Assembly: GCF_000284415.1 (NCBI RefSeq)
Contig: NC_017059.1
Coordinates: 1,235,011 to 1,267,624 of the forward strand
Length of the DNA stretch: 32,614 nucleotides
Reading direction: 5' to 3'
Source: Pararhodospirillum photometricum DSM 122
GTDB taxonomy: Bacteria > Pseudomonadota > Alphaproteobacteria > Rhodospirillales > Rhodospirillaceae
The notes under the pieces are model-generated. The model was not told the DNA's origin and did no database searches. It saw only the letters and a program-made list of their open reading frames with translations. The stretch's first letter is position 1. Each line of letters begins with the position of its first letter. The position numbers were made by a program, and so were the translations under genes. Shown piece after piece: positions 1 to 8,217 of the stretch.

Positions 1-732
1 GCCTTGCTGTCGGGCGGCGGCTATGCCGAGTATGTGGTGGCCGAGGCGCCGTTGTGCCTGCCGGTGCCGCGCGGCCTGAGCTTGACCCAGGCCGGTGCCC
101 TGCCCGAAACGGTGTTCACGGTGTGGCACAACGTGTTCGAGCGGGCCCAGTTGGCCCCCGGCGAGAGCTTTTTGGTGCATGGGGGCTCCAGCGGCATCGG
201 AACGATCGCGATTCAGATGGCCAAGGCGCGGGGCGCCCGGGTGTTTACCACGGCAGGCAGCAAGACCAAGTGCGACGCCTGCGTGGCGCTTGGGGCTGAC
301 CGGGCCATCAATTACCGCGAGGAGACCTACGAGGACGTGATCCGGGCCACCACCGAAGGCCGGGGCGTGGACGTGATCTTGGACATGGTCGGTGGCGACT
401 ATGTGGCGCGTGACATTGGCATCATGGCCGACGACGGGCGGCGGGTCAGCATCGCCTTTCTCAACGGCTCACGGGTCAGCTTCGACATGATGCGGGTCAT
501 GCTGAAGCGGTTGGTGCTCACCGGCTCGACCTTGCGCGCGCGCCCCGTGGCCGTGAAGGCAGCCATCGCGGCGGCGGTGCGTGAACACGTCTGGCCCTTG
601 CTGGAAAGTGGTCGTGTGTATCCACCGATCCACGCCGAGTTTCCCCTTGACCAAGCGGTGGCCGCCCATCGCCTGATGGAAGACTCCAGCCATATCGGTA
701 AAATCGTTCTGGCCGTGAAAAAAAGCGCCTAA
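1..732 (+). CDS. NAD(P)H quinone oxidoreductase, PIG3-like (5' partial)
   Basis: C-terminal ~243 residues of a zinc-independent medium-chain dehydrogenase/reductase. The reading frame is open to the first base, so the start and the N-terminal catalytic domain lie outside the window. The Rossmann nucleotide-binding loop is visible as HGGSSGIGTIAIQ (about residues 59-71 of the visible part), followed by the ALGADRAINY and GVDVILDMVGG segments typical of the quinone oxidoreductase/PIG3 family. The family transfers electrons from NADPH to quinones or enones in the cytosol. No zinc-binding cysteine cluster is present. The stop TAA at 730-732 is followed by 284 bp before trcR on the same strand. 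The family assignment is firm; the physiological substrate is unknown. Confidence 0.88.
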   Translation, partial: ALLSGGGYAEYVVAEAPLCLPVPRGLSLTQAGALPETVFTVWHNVFERAQLAPGESFLVHGGSSGIGTIAIQMAKARGARVFTTAGSKTKCDACVALGADRAINYREETYEDVIRATTEGRGVDVILDMVGGDYVARDIGIMADDGRRVSIAFLNGSRVSFDMMRVMLKRLVLTGSTLRARPVAVKAAIAAAVREHVWPLLESGRVYPPIHAEFPLDQAVAAHRLMEDSSHIGKIVLAVKKSA

Positions 733-1016
733 GGAAGGATGGGCGGCATTTGACCCGGGAGGCAAGCGGGGCTATATGCTTAGGGGTCGCCGGTGGCGTG
801 GGCGCCGGGCGGGAGTCGTGCGCGCTTGACCGCGCGGGTGAGCCCGAGCCGCCCGTCAACCGGGAAAGTTTTTCCCTTCTTCGTGGACCCGAAGGGCTCC
901 GCCCGTCTGTTGAGAGATGGGCGGCGGTGGCCCCCCCATCGCTCGACGGTGCCCCGGGACCCGATACTGATTGCACCGCTTCCTTTTTGGAGCGGCAACG
1001 CACGCGAGGAGAACCC
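733..1016. other. Intergenic region with two small hairpins
   Basis: No convincing gene is seen, although the trcR frame stays open upstream to about 750; this reads as GC-bias openness because the conserved protein begins at 1017. A perfect 6-bp hairpin (gggaaa 862-867, tttccc 871-876) ends in pyrimidines and could be a weak terminator for the oxidoreductase. A second hairpin pairs 899-908 with 915-924 (ccgcccgtct / agatgggcgg, one G-T pair). No clear -35/-10 pair was found for trcR. Confidence 0.4.
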
Positions 1017-1604
1017 ATGGCCCTGCCTCTGATGCCCAAGGCGACCGCCGTCTGGCTGGTGGACAACACCACCTTGAGCTTTGAACAGATCGCCGAATTT
1101 TGCGGCATGCATGCCCTGGAGGTGCAAGCCATCGCCGATGGCGAGGTTGCCATCGGCATCACCGGCCTTGACCCCGTGGCCAAGGGACAGGTGATGATGG
1201 CGGAGATCAAGCGGTGCGAAAAAGACGCGTCGGCTCGCCTGCGCCTCAAAATGACCGATGATCCCCTGCCCCAGGCCCGCAACAAGGGCACGCGCTACAC
1301 CCCGGTCTCAAAGCGCCACGACCGCCCCGACGGCATTGCCTGGATCTTGAAAAACCATCCCGAGATTTCAGAAGCGCAGATCTGCAAGCTGCTGGGCACG
1401 ACCAAGCCGACCATTCAGGCCATCCGCGACCGGACCCACTGGAACGCCGCCAACATCAAGCCGCGCAACCCGGTGACCCTGGGCCTGTGCACCGAGGCCG
1501 ACTTGGAAAAAGCAATCATCTTGTCGCCACGCCGGCCAGCCCCTCCGGTCGCCGCCGACCTGTCCCCTCGCTCGGCCGTGCTGGAAAACGACGACGAGGA
1601 ATAA
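1017..1604 (+). CDS. trcR: Cell-cycle transcriptional regulator TrcR-like (DUF1013)
   Basis: 195-residue protein matching the alphaproteobacterial DUF1013/TrcR family, which is thought to act as a DNA-binding cell-cycle regulator. Diagnostic segments are the opening MALPLMPKATAVWLVDNT, the helix-turn-helix-like stretch LSFEQIAEFCGMHALEVQAI (about residues 20-39) and a second similar unit, ISEAQICKLLGTTKPTIQAI (about residues 119-138). The tail is proline-rich and then acidic. The ATG at 1017 is preferred over an upstream in-frame start at 750 because GCGAGGAGA lies 4-12 bp ahead and the family begins here. Its terminator is the palindrome at 1625-1659, shared with the convergent gene. The family call is strong; the regulatory role is family knowledge only. 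Confidence 0.85.
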   Translation: MALPLMPKATAVWLVDNTTLSFEQIAEFCGMHALEVQAIADGEVAIGITGLDPVAKGQVMMAEIKRCEKDASARLRLKMTDDPLPQARNKGTRYTPVSKRHDRPDGIAWILKNHPEISEAQICKLLGTTKPTIQAIRDRTHWNAANIKPRNPVTLGLCTEADLEKAIILSPRRPAPPVAADLSPRSAVLENDDEE

Positions 1605-1624
1605 GCCCTTCGCCGTCGGCAATC

Positions 1625-1659
1625 GAGGGGTCTGGGGAGGCCGCGCCTCCCCAGACCTT
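1625..1659 (+). terminator. Palindromic terminator, repeat copy 1
   Basis: Perfect 13-bp stem (1629-1641 with 1645-1657) and a three-base CGC loop, preceded by GAGG and followed by TTC. It sits between the convergent stops of trcR (1604) and the receiver-like gene (1673). This is the plus-orientation form of an element repeated about ten times in the window. Confidence 0.75.
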
Positions 1660-1672
1660 CATTCCAAAGACG

Positions 1673-2434
1673 TCACATCAACCCAAACCGCTGCAACTCG
1701 TTGGACAAATCGACTCCGAAATTACCGCCTTTATGCAAGTAGCCGCAACTTTTCGGCAACTTGACCAGGAAAGGATGATCCCGGTCAAAGCTGGTGAGAA
1801 TGCAAAACGCAATAGACTCGGTCGAGGGCATGGCAGCCAGAGCGCAGCCCAGGTCCACACCAGACAAAATGTCGAGCACTGCCGACGAGATCACCAGATC
1901 GGGCCGGGTTCGGGCGGCGAGGTCGAGCCCTTCCCGGGCTGTGCGGGCGTTGGTGACCTTATAACCGCACTGATGCAATTCACGCGCGATGATGTTGGCG
2001 CTGGAGCGCTGAGGCTCAACAAGAAGCACTTCGACATTCAGGTGCTCCACATCGCCCAAATCGACGGGACGGCGGGCCGGCAACGAGCGGAAGAACTCGG
2101 CTTCGTTAGCGGCCGCGTCGATCTCCCCGACGAGCAACCCGCTCAAAATATCGGCAAAGATCGCCAAGTCGTCGAGATTGCGGTCGGTCGGTTCGTCGAG
2201 ATCGTGCATGTAGTCGGTGAAGCGCCGCAAGGTCAGGGATAACAGGGAAAAGTCCATGGCCACGGAAAGCCGGTTGATGCGGGCCACGATGGAGCGGACC
2301 CGCGTTGCGCCCTGCCGAAGAGGGACCGCGGCGGACCGAAGGTTGCCAACCGTAACCTCCAGTTCACTGATATTGTCCCTCAGTTCCTCGCGGAACTCTG
2401 CTTCGATCAGGGCGTTGTAATCGTCACGCGCCAT
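1673..2434 (-). CDS. Receiver-like protein lacking the phospho-acceptor Asp
   Basis: 253 residues. The N-terminal ~125 residues are helical and hold no H-x-x-K-G, so they are not a canonical histidine phosphotransfer domain. Residues ~134-253 form a CheY-like receiver: LLVEPQRSS at the first strand, then DLVISSAVLD where the phosphorylated Asp should be. Position 184 is Ser instead of Asp, and the usual acidic pair is E140-P141. The conserved Thr (ILTS, 214) and Lys (HK, 235) remain. By sequence it should not accept phosphate in the classical way and may work as a protein-interaction module. The start has GGAG 8 bp ahead (minus strand). It follows purK by 91 bp on the same strand and could be cotranscribed. 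Confidence 0.75.
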   Translation of the reverse strand: MARDDYNALIEAEFREELRDNISELEVTVGNLRSAAVPLRQGATRVRSIVARINRLSVAMDFSLLSLTLRRFTDYMHDLDEPTDRNLDDLAIFADILSGLLVGEIDAAANEAEFFRSLPARRPVDLGDVEHLNVEVLLVEPQRSSANIIARELHQCGYKVTNARTAREGLDLAARTRPDLVISSAVLDILSGVDLGCALAAMPSTESIAFCILTSFDRDHPFLVKLPKSCGYLHKGGNFGVDLSNELQRFGLM

Positions 2435-2525
2435 GGTTCCGTCTCCCGGATTCGCGGTAGGGGATCTCGAGTTTAACGAGCAGCAGCCCCTTCAAGAAGA
2501 GAGAAAGCACGCGAGTCGGGCGATC

Positions 2526-3641
2526 TCAGGGCGTTGGGGGAAAATTGACGTGCCCCATCTTTCGCCCCGGACGACTCTCGTGCTTGCCATAAAGATGCAG
2601 TCGGGCCCCCGGGCGCGCCAGATGGCTGACCCAGTCGAGGACGTCGTCGCCGATGAGATTGAGCATACGCAGGGGCCGGAAACGGCCAGGATCACCCAGC
2701 GGCAAGCCGCAAACAGCGCGCACGAGTTGCTCGAACTGGTCAGTGTGGCAGGCATCCATGGTCCAGTGCCCACTGTTGTGGGGACGCGGTGCCATTTCGT
2801 TGGCGATGATTTGGCCATCCATGGTGAGAAACATCTCGACCGCCAGAAGGCCCACCAGATCGAGGGCTTGGGCGGCACGAATCGCAACGCGGCAAGCGGC
2901 CTCGGCTTCGTCCTCGGACAGCGCGGCCGGCACGGTGCTGGTGTGCAAGATGCCGTTGCGGTGAACGTTTTCCGTGGGATCAAAACAAGCCACGGCGCCA
3001 TCAAGGCCTCGCGCCACGATGACCGAGACCTCGCGACTAAACGACACCAATCCTTCGAGAACGGCGGGCACCTGCCCCAGACTCCGCCAAGCGTCCTCGG
3101 GATCGCTCGTGGGATCAAGGCGGAGCTGGCCTTTGCCATCGTAGCCCAGGCGGGCGGTCTTGAGGAGGGCGGGGCCGCCGAGATGGGCCAAGCCGTGGCG
3201 CAGATCGTCGGCCCCATGGACCGGCACCCACGGGGCGGTGGGAATGCCAAGGTCAGCGAAAAAACTCTTTTCGCTAATCCGGTCTTGCGCAATCTCCAGA
3301 GCCCGGGGCCCGGGGCGCAAGGGGCGACGCCCGGCCAGCGAGGCCAGACTGGCGGCGGGGACGTTCTCGAACTCGAAGGTAATGACATCCACGCTGTCGG
3401 CCCAGCGGGCCAGAGCGTCCAGGTCTTCATAGGGAGCGACAGTGACCCGGGAGGCCACCTGCCCCGCCGGCCCTTCAGCCTCGGGCGTGTAAATGTGACA
3501 ACGCAAGCCCAGGCGGGCCGCCGCGAGGGCGGTCATGCGTCCCAATTGCCCGCCCCCCAGAATGCCGATCCAGCCTCCCGGCCCGATCATGGCCGATCCT
3601 GCCTCTCTCCCCTCCGACGCGTGCGCGGTCATGACGGACAT
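2526..3641 (-). CDS. purK: N5-carboxyaminoimidazole ribonucleotide synthase PurK
   Basis: ATP-grasp enzyme of de novo purine synthesis. It makes N5-CAIR from AIR, bicarbonate and ATP, the substrate for PurE. Seen: the N-terminal IGILGGGQLGRM loop (about residues 25-36), the FEFENVPA segment, the ATP-grasp LGYDGKGQ region and the PurK hallmark NEMAPRPHNSGHW. The first ATG (3641) is only 3 nt after the purE stop. ATG 3632 has GAGGG nine bases upstream, and ATG 3590, next to the conserved start of the fold, has AGGA six bases upstream, so the true protein may be 3 or 17 residues shorter. Translational coupling to purE is likely. Length (~355-371 aa) is normal for the family. Confidence 0.95.
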   Translation of the reverse strand: MSVMTAHASEGREAGSAMIGPGGWIGILGGGQLGRMTALAAARLGLRCHIYTPEAEGPAGQVASRVTVAPYEDLDALARWADSVDVITFEFENVPAASLASLAGRRPLRPGPRALEIAQDRISEKSFFADLGIPTAPWVPVHGADDLRHGLAHLGGPALLKTARLGYDGKGQLRLDPTSDPEDAWRSLGQVPAVLEGLVSFSREVSVIVARGLDGAVACFDPTENVHRNGILHTSTVPAALSEDEAEAACRVAIRAAQALDLVGLLAVEMFLTMDGQIIANEMAPRPHNSGHWTMDACHTDQFEQLVRAVCGLPLGDPGRFRPLRMLNLIGDDVLDWVSHLARPGARLHLYGKHESRPGRKMGHVNFPPTP

Positions 3642-3644
3642 CCC

Positions 3645-4208
3645 TCACGCTTCGTCGAGAGGAAGCGGGCTGACCGCATTGGTCTGAGCCTCGCGCCAAG
3701 CGATGAGGGCGGTATCAACCTCGGGCAAAGAGGGCGCCAAAATGGCGGCGGCCAACAAAGCGGCATTGATCGCCCCGGCCTTGCCGATGGCCAGAGTCCC
3801 GACCGGCACGCCGCCTGGCATCTGTACAATGGACAGCAAACTGTCGAGGCCCGAGAGGGTCTTGCTTTGCACCGGCACGCCAAGGACAGGGACGGTGGTC
3901 ATGGCGGCCACCATGCCCGGCAGATGGGCCGCGCCCCCAGCCCCGGCGATGATCACCCGCAAGCCGCGTTCCCGCGCGGTGGTGGCGTAGTCCACAAGAC
4001 GCTGGGGCGTGCGATGCGCCGAAACGATGCGCCGCTCGGCGGGAACGCCCAGGGTCCCCAGGATTTCCCAGGCATGACACAAGGTGGTCCAGTCCGATTG
4101 ACTGCCCATGATGACCCCGACCAGCGGACGGTCGGACGACGGATCGGGCATCTCGGTCATGGGCGGTAATCCTGACGAAACCAACGGGTCAAAGAGAAGA
4201 TCCCTCAT
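3645..4208 (-). CDS. purE: N5-CAIR mutase PurE
   Basis: Class I PurE converts N5-CAIR to CAIR in purine biosynthesis. Seen: [11 protein letters not shown], the VSAHRTP active-site segment and [14 protein letters not shown]. The longest frame starts at 4208, but a consensus TATAAT at 4224-4229 predicts transcription beginning near 4217, leaving almost no leader. The internal ATG at 4160 (protein beginning [12 protein letters not shown]) has AGGA nine bases upstream and gives ~171 residues, closer to the usual PurE length, so it is the likelier start. First gene of purE-purK and probably of the downstream receiver-like gene. Confidence 0.95.
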   Translation of the reverse strand: MRDLLFDPLVSSGLPPMTEMPDPSSDRPLVGVIMGSQSDWTTLCHAWEILGTLGVPAERRIVSAHRTPQRLVDYATTARERGLRVIIAGAGGAAHLPGMVAAMTTVPVLGVPVQSKTLSGLDSLLSIVQMPGGVPVGTLAIGKAGAINAALLAAAILAPSLPEVDTALIAWREAQTNAVSPLPLDEA

Positions 4209-4223
4209 TTTGAGGGGCCGACT

Positions 4224-4253
4224 ATTATAGCAAAAACCCTTGTGGCCCGTCGA
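4224..4253 (-). promoter_or_regulatory. Predicted promoter of purE-purK
   Basis: On the minus strand, a perfect -10 TATAAT (4224-4229) lies 18 bp from TCGACG (4248-4253; four of six match TTGACA). No PUR-box-like operator was recognised beside it. Confidence 0.55.
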
Positions 4254-4383
4254 GAGACTTTCTCAAAGGGGGAGGCCGCTCCGACGCGCCGCCTTCCCTC
4301 GAAGAGTTGAAGCCCGCGACCAACAAGGGTAGCGTCATCTCCCCCTCATCCGCCCGGAGCCGGGCTCCACGAGAGACACCATC

Positions 4384-5337
4384 ATGATATCAAGGACCTT
4401 CAAGAAGCGCGTTATGGTGACGGGGGGAGCAGGTTTCCTCGGATCTCACCTGTGCGACCGCCTGCTCCGAGAGGGATGCGAAGTTCTTTGCGTGGATAAT
4501 TATTATACTGGAAGCCGACAGAATATCACACACCTCCTCAATAGCCCCAGTTTTGAGGCCATTCGCCACGACGTGACCTTTCCTCTTTATGTCGAAGTGG
4601 ATGAAATCTATAACCTTGCTTGCCCTGCCTCCCCCATTCACTATCAGCGTGACCCGGTCCAAACAACCAAGACCAGCGTCCATGGGGCCATCAACATGCT
4701 GGGCTTGGCCAAGCGCCTGGGGGTGCGCATTTTCCAGGCGTCCACCAGCGAGGTCTATGGCGATCCGGCCATTCACCCGCAGCCCGAGACCTACTGGGGC
4801 AACGTCAACCCCATTGGCCCGCGCTCGTGTTACGATGAAGGCAAGCGCTGCGCCGAAACCTTGTTTTTCGACTACCACCGCCAGCACGGCCTCTCGATCA
4901 AAGTGGCGCGCATTTTTAATACCTATGGCCCCCGCATGCACCCCAACGACGGTCGCGTGGTTTCCAATTTTATCATGCAGGCGCTGCGCGGGGAGCCAAT
5001 CACGATCTATGGCGAGGGTCAGCAGACCCGCAGTTTTTGTTACGTCGATGACCTGATCGAGGGCTTCTTGCGCTTCATGGAGTCGGAAGCCGCGCATACC
5101 GGCCCCCTCAACCTCGGCAATCCGGGGGAGTTCACGATTCTGGAACTGGCCGAAACGGTGCTGCGCCTCACGCGATCGTCCTCGCGCCTGGAGTTCAAGC
5201 CCTTGCCCCAAGACGACCCCCGTCAGCGCCAACCCGACATCAGCCACGCCCGGGCCCTGCTGAACTGGACCCCCACACTCTCCTTGGAAGAAGGCCTGGA
5301 CCGCACCATCGCCTATTTCCGCGCCCTCGTCTCCTGA
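4384..5337 (+). CDS. UDP-glucuronate decarboxylase (UDP-xylose synthase)
   Basis: 317-residue extended short-chain dehydrogenase that converts UDP-glucuronate to UDP-xylose with bound NAD+, feeding surface polysaccharide synthesis. Seen: nucleotide-binding [17 protein letters not shown] (residues 12-28), VDNYYTGS, the [11 protein letters not shown] segment typical of this subfamily, TSEVYGDP, the catalytic Y-x-x-x-K inside [10 protein letters not shown] (about Y150, K154), and [11 protein letters not shown]. PRSxYDEGKR distinguishes this subfamily from GalE or RmlB. No other sugar-nucleotide or glycosyltransferase gene is nearby, so it stands alone rather than in an exopolysaccharide cluster. 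A hairpin (4352-4357 with 4360-4365) lies just upstream; the ribosome site GAGAGA is modest. Confidence 0.92.
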   Translation: MISRTFKKRVMVTGGAGFLGSHLCDRLLREGCEVLCVDNYYTGSRQNITHLLNSPSFEAIRHDVTFPLYVEVDEIYNLACPASPIHYQRDPVQTTKTSVHGAINMLGLAKRLGVRIFQASTSEVYGDPAIHPQPETYWGNVNPIGPRSCYDEGKRCAETLFFDYHRQHGLSIKVARIFNTYGPRMHPNDGRVVSNFIMQALRGEPITIYGEGQQTRSFCYVDDLIEGFLRFMESEAAHTGPLNLGNPGEFTILELAETVLRLTRSSSRLEFKPLPQDDPRQRQPDISHARALLNWTPTLSLEEGLDRTIAYFRALVS

Positions 5338-5562
5338 CCTCCGTCTCGAGTCGCGCCCCTCCCGCCCCGGCTCGTTTGCACGCCCCGGGACGGCCACGAT
5401 AAAGTCGTCCCAAAGTGCCGCGCTCTTGCCCCGGACAAACGGCCGATCGTTTCATCTGCCCGTTTTCGGGTAGAACAGAGCGCTTGACCTTCGTGCCTTG
5501 CCCCCAAGACTGCTATGCTGGAGTAGGGAGAGAAACTCCCGGACGAGACGAGGAGATCCAGG
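5338..5562. other. Intergenic region, no feature recognised
   Basis: 225 bp between the UDP-xylose synthase and the degenerate GGDEF gene. TTGACC (5484-5489) and TATGCT (5514-5519) are both promoter-like hexamers, but the 24-bp spacing is too wide for a normal sigma-70 promoter. No gene or strong terminator hairpin was seen. Confidence 0.3.
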
Positions 5563-6372
5563 ATGGCCGACGACATTCAAGGTCCCGAGCACATACCCGG
5601 CCCCGTCCGCTGGACAGCGGATCATGACGCCCCGGGATCATCCACCCTGTTTCATCGCCGCTTTAGTGGGCAGACCTGGGATCCGCCCCCACCCTTTCCC
5701 AACGACGATCAAGATCAGGTGGATAGCCTTATCCTGGACTTGCCGGCTCACCTGATGACCCCTCGGCTTCAACGAGCCCTTGATGCGATCATGGGAGAAG
5801 TGGACCGGTTGCGAGCTGCCTTGCGCCTCGCCCATGGTCGCGAGGCCTATTTGTCCTCCCTGGCCGATGGCGACGCCCTGCTGCCCATCCTCAATCGCCG
5901 CGCCACCCTCTTGGCGTTGGGGCGGTTGATGCGTGAGCACCGGGGACGGGCCCAAGGCATCGTGGCCGCCCTCTTCCACCTGGAGAACCACGACACCTTG
6001 CGCCGCCTCGAGGGGCCGGGGATGGCCAATGCCGCCCTCGTCCATGTGGCGCTGGTCCTGCTGGGCGCGGGAGGACTCCCCGCCTTGGTGGGCAGCCTGG
6101 GGGGCGTCACCTTGGTGGTGGCGCGCGGCCGCGATCCCGGGGAATCGGCGCCGCTGGCCCTGGATGCCCTGCGCACCTGGGCCCAGGACCGCCGCCGCGA
6201 CTTGGTCTCGCATCCCTGGGAACGCACCGGCACCAGGGTTCCCCTTGAGCTGTCGATCCAGGTCGAGGCGAGTGGCCCGGGAGAAAGCTTGGGCGAGTTC
6301 TGCGGCCGGCTGGAGGGGCCACGCCCCGCCGCCCCGCCGCCCCGCCCCTCCTCCTCCTGGGGGGCTTCCTAA
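5563..6372 (+). CDS. Degenerate GGDEF-domain protein
   Basis: 269-residue soluble protein with no signal peptide or membrane segment. After a proline-rich N-terminus and a short predicted helix (about residues 66-95), residues ~100-190 follow the diguanylate cyclase layout: DALLPILNRRA matches the D-x-LT-x-L-x-NRR start, LFHLENHDTLRRLEG matches the L-D-x-F-K metal/substrate strand, and LGGVTLVVARG sits where GGDEF should be. The catalytic signature therefore reads GGVTL, so cyclase activity is not expected. The C-terminus is low-complexity Pro/Ser. GAGGAG lies 7 bp before the ATG. Its stop TAA overlaps the stop of the convergent DUF465 gene by 3 bp. Fold assignment is from my own alignment; function unknown. 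Confidence 0.65.
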   Translation: MADDIQGPEHIPGPVRWTADHDAPGSSTLFHRRFSGQTWDPPPPFPNDDQDQVDSLILDLPAHLMTPRLQRALDAIMGEVDRLRAALRLAHGREAYLSSLADGDALLPILNRRATLLALGRLMREHRGRAQGIVAALFHLENHDTLRRLEGPGMANAALVHVALVLLGAGGLPALVGSLGGVTLVVARGRDPGESAPLALDALRTWAQDRRRDLVSHPWERTGTRVPLELSIQVEASGPGESLGEFCGRLEGPRPAAPPPRPSSSWGAS

Positions 6373-6575
6373 GCAATGATATCAGGGATCAGGCGGTTCT
6401 CCAGCCGAGTGATTTGATCCTTGAGGGCCAGCTTACGCTTTTTGAGGCGCTGCATCTGAATCATGTCGAAAGGAGCCGACTCCAGGACCTTTGCGATGAC
6501 TGTGTCTAGGTCGCGGTGTTCAAGGCGCAGTTCTCCGAGTCTCGCCTTCAAGTTCTCGATTTCGTGAGCATCCAC
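6369..6575 (-). CDS. DUF465/YdcH-family small protein
   Basis: About 68 residues, an amphipathic two-helix protein: EIENLKARLGELRLEHRDLD, then MIQMQRLKKRKLALKDQI, the layout of the DUF465 (YdcH) family of unknown function. The frame is open to an ATG at 6692, giving 107 aa, but those extra 39 codons have low third-position GC and no family similarity. The GTG at 6575 (AGGA 11 bases upstream) gives the normal family length and is preferred; the upstream start remains possible because AGGT lies 8 bp before it. Divergent from the phosphofructokinase. A second DUF465 gene lies downstream of that gene at 8050-8217. Confidence 0.75.
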   Translation of the reverse strand: MDAHEIENLKARLGELRLEHRDLDTVIAKVLESAPFDMIQMQRLKKRKLALKDQITRLENRLIPDIIA

Positions 6576-6756
6576 GGCTTGGGGGTTCCTCGGCTGGGCG
6601 CCGCTCGACTTGCCTCCAGGAGTCACCTTGTTGACACTGGTGGAAACGGGCGGACAACGATTACGCTGGGATCGACAGCAGACGCGAGTCATGCTGGGTC
6701 ACCTGCCGTTATACCATTATCGGCATCGGTGACGAACCTAAACAGAAGAGGGGCAC

Positions 6757-7854
6757 ATGAGCGACATCCGACGCATCGGCGTCCTCACCAGCGGTGGGGA
6801 TTGCGCCGGTCTCAACGCCGTGATCCGGGCGGTGACCCATCGCGCGGTCGGTACCTATGGCTGGAAGGTGCTGGGTATTCTCGATGGCACCTTGGGCCTC
6901 ATGGACCGGCCCTTGCGCTACACCGAACTCGATCTCGACGGTTTTGCCGGTCACGATATCCTGCGCGCTGGCGGGACGGTGCTGGGTACCATCAACAAGG
7001 GCGATCCCTTCAACTTCCCCATGCCCGATGGCGGTTTCATGGACCGCTCCTTGGATTTCGTCGATGGGTTCCATCGGCTGGAACTTGATGGCCTGATCGT
7101 GATCGGCGGCGACGGCTCCATGCGCATCTTGAAAAAGCTCTGCGACAAGGGATCCATCGGCATGGTGGGCGTTCCCAAGACCATCGACAACGACGTTGAG
7201 GGGACCGAGTATGCCGTGGGCTTCTCGACGGCCGTCAACGTAGTGACCGAGGCTCTGGACCGCCTTCAGGCCACGGCGGCCAGCCATCACCGCGTGATGA
7301 TCTTGGAGGTCATGGGCCGCGACGCCGGCCACATTGCCATGAACGCCGGGATCGCCGGAGGAGCCGACGTCATCTTGGTGCCCGAGATGCCCTACACCCT
7401 GGACGGCATCACCCAGCGCATCCGCACGGTCCAGGCCGAAGGCCGCAGCCACGCCCTGATTGTGGTGGCCGAGGGCGTCAAGACCCTGGACGGCCAAAGC
7501 GCCATGCAGCGCCACACCGGCGGCGAGATGCGCTATGGTGGCATCGGCGCCTATCTTTCGGACCATATCGAGCAGGCCACAAACATCGAAACCCGCGTCA
7601 CCATCTTGGGCCATGTCCAGCGCGGCGGCATCCCCTCCATGCGCGACCGCCTTCTGGCCTCGGTGTTCGGCGTCCACGCCGTGGACCTCCTGGCCCAGCG
7701 CCGCTTTGGCCGGATGGTTGCTTGGCAAAACCGGGGCGCCATCGACCTGCCCTTGGAGGATGTGTGCATTGGCCCGCGCTGCCTTGACCCTAAGGGCCCC
7801 CTGGTTCACACGGCCCACGGCCTTGGCATTTACGTGGGCGAGGCTGGCTGCTAG
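6757..7854 (+). CDS. pfkA: 6-phosphofructokinase, mixed ATP/PPi signature (group III)
   Basis: 365-residue phosphofructokinase that phosphorylates fructose 6-phosphate, the committed step of glycolysis. Seen: VLTSGGDCAGLN (residues 9-20), IGGDGS (116-121), PKTIDND with catalytic Asp (140-146), the MGRDAGHIA substrate loop and GHVQRGG. The two positions that separate phosphoryl donors disagree: Gly120 (E. coli 104) is the ATP-type residue, while Lys141 (E. coli 124) is the residue of PPi-dependent enzymes. The donor cannot be decided from sequence; this combination fits the mixed-substrate group III. GAGG is near the ATG (6757). Flanked on both sides by DUF465 genes. Confidence 0.93.
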   Translation: MSDIRRIGVLTSGGDCAGLNAVIRAVTHRAVGTYGWKVLGILDGTLGLMDRPLRYTELDLDGFAGHDILRAGGTVLGTINKGDPFNFPMPDGGFMDRSLDFVDGFHRLELDGLIVIGGDGSMRILKKLCDKGSIGMVGVPKTIDNDVEGTEYAVGFSTAVNVVTEALDRLQATAASHHRVMILEVMGRDAGHIAMNAGIAGGADVILVPEMPYTLDGITQRIRTVQAEGRSHALIVVAEGVKTLDGQSAMQRHTGGEMRYGGIGAYLSDHIEQATNIETRVTILGHVQRGGIPSMRDRLLASVFGVHAVDLLAQRRFGRMVAWQNRGAIDLPLEDVCIGPRCLDPKGPLVHTAHGLGIYVGEAGC

Positions 7855-8049
7855 GCGACTTGTCAGCGACGTAGGGGGGGGGCGGGCTCGTCAGCACGTC
7901 CTACATTAAAATTATTATAGTTGCAGGACAGAGGGGATCTGCCCCATCCCCCAAGCGCCGGGAACCGCCCCCTTCCCGGCTTTCCCGCTTGTTCCAGACC
8001 AAGAAGGTGCTAGGGTTGACGTGTCGACACTCTCTAGGGAGGACCTGCC

Positions 8050-8217
8050 ATGGGTCAGGATGCTCGCAAGGATGCCCTTCGCACCCGTCATGCCGAGATT
8101 GATCTGCTTGTCGAGAAGGAGGAGGCCCGCCCGGTTCCCGATCTTCTGATGGTGGCGCAACTGAAACGCCAGAAGCTGCGCATCAAGGATGAAATTGCCA
8201 GCATGGAGGCCCCATAA
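8050..8217 (+). CDS. DUF465/YdcH-family small protein (55 aa)
   Basis: A 55-codon gene that is easy to miss. It reads MGQDARKDALRTRHAEIDLL, then a stretch ending VAQLKRQKLRIKDEIASM: two charged helices, the second with the L-K-x-x-K-L-x-x-K-D-E-I pattern of DUF465 proteins. A strong ribosome site, GGGAGGA, lies six bases before the ATG. A compact hairpin (8232-8238 with 8244-8250) and then a strong terminator (8272-8299) follow, so it is probably monocistronic. Function of the family is unknown. Confidence 0.82.
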   Translation: MGQDARKDALRTRHAEIDLLVEKEEARPVPDLLMVAQLKRQKLRIKDEIASMEAP

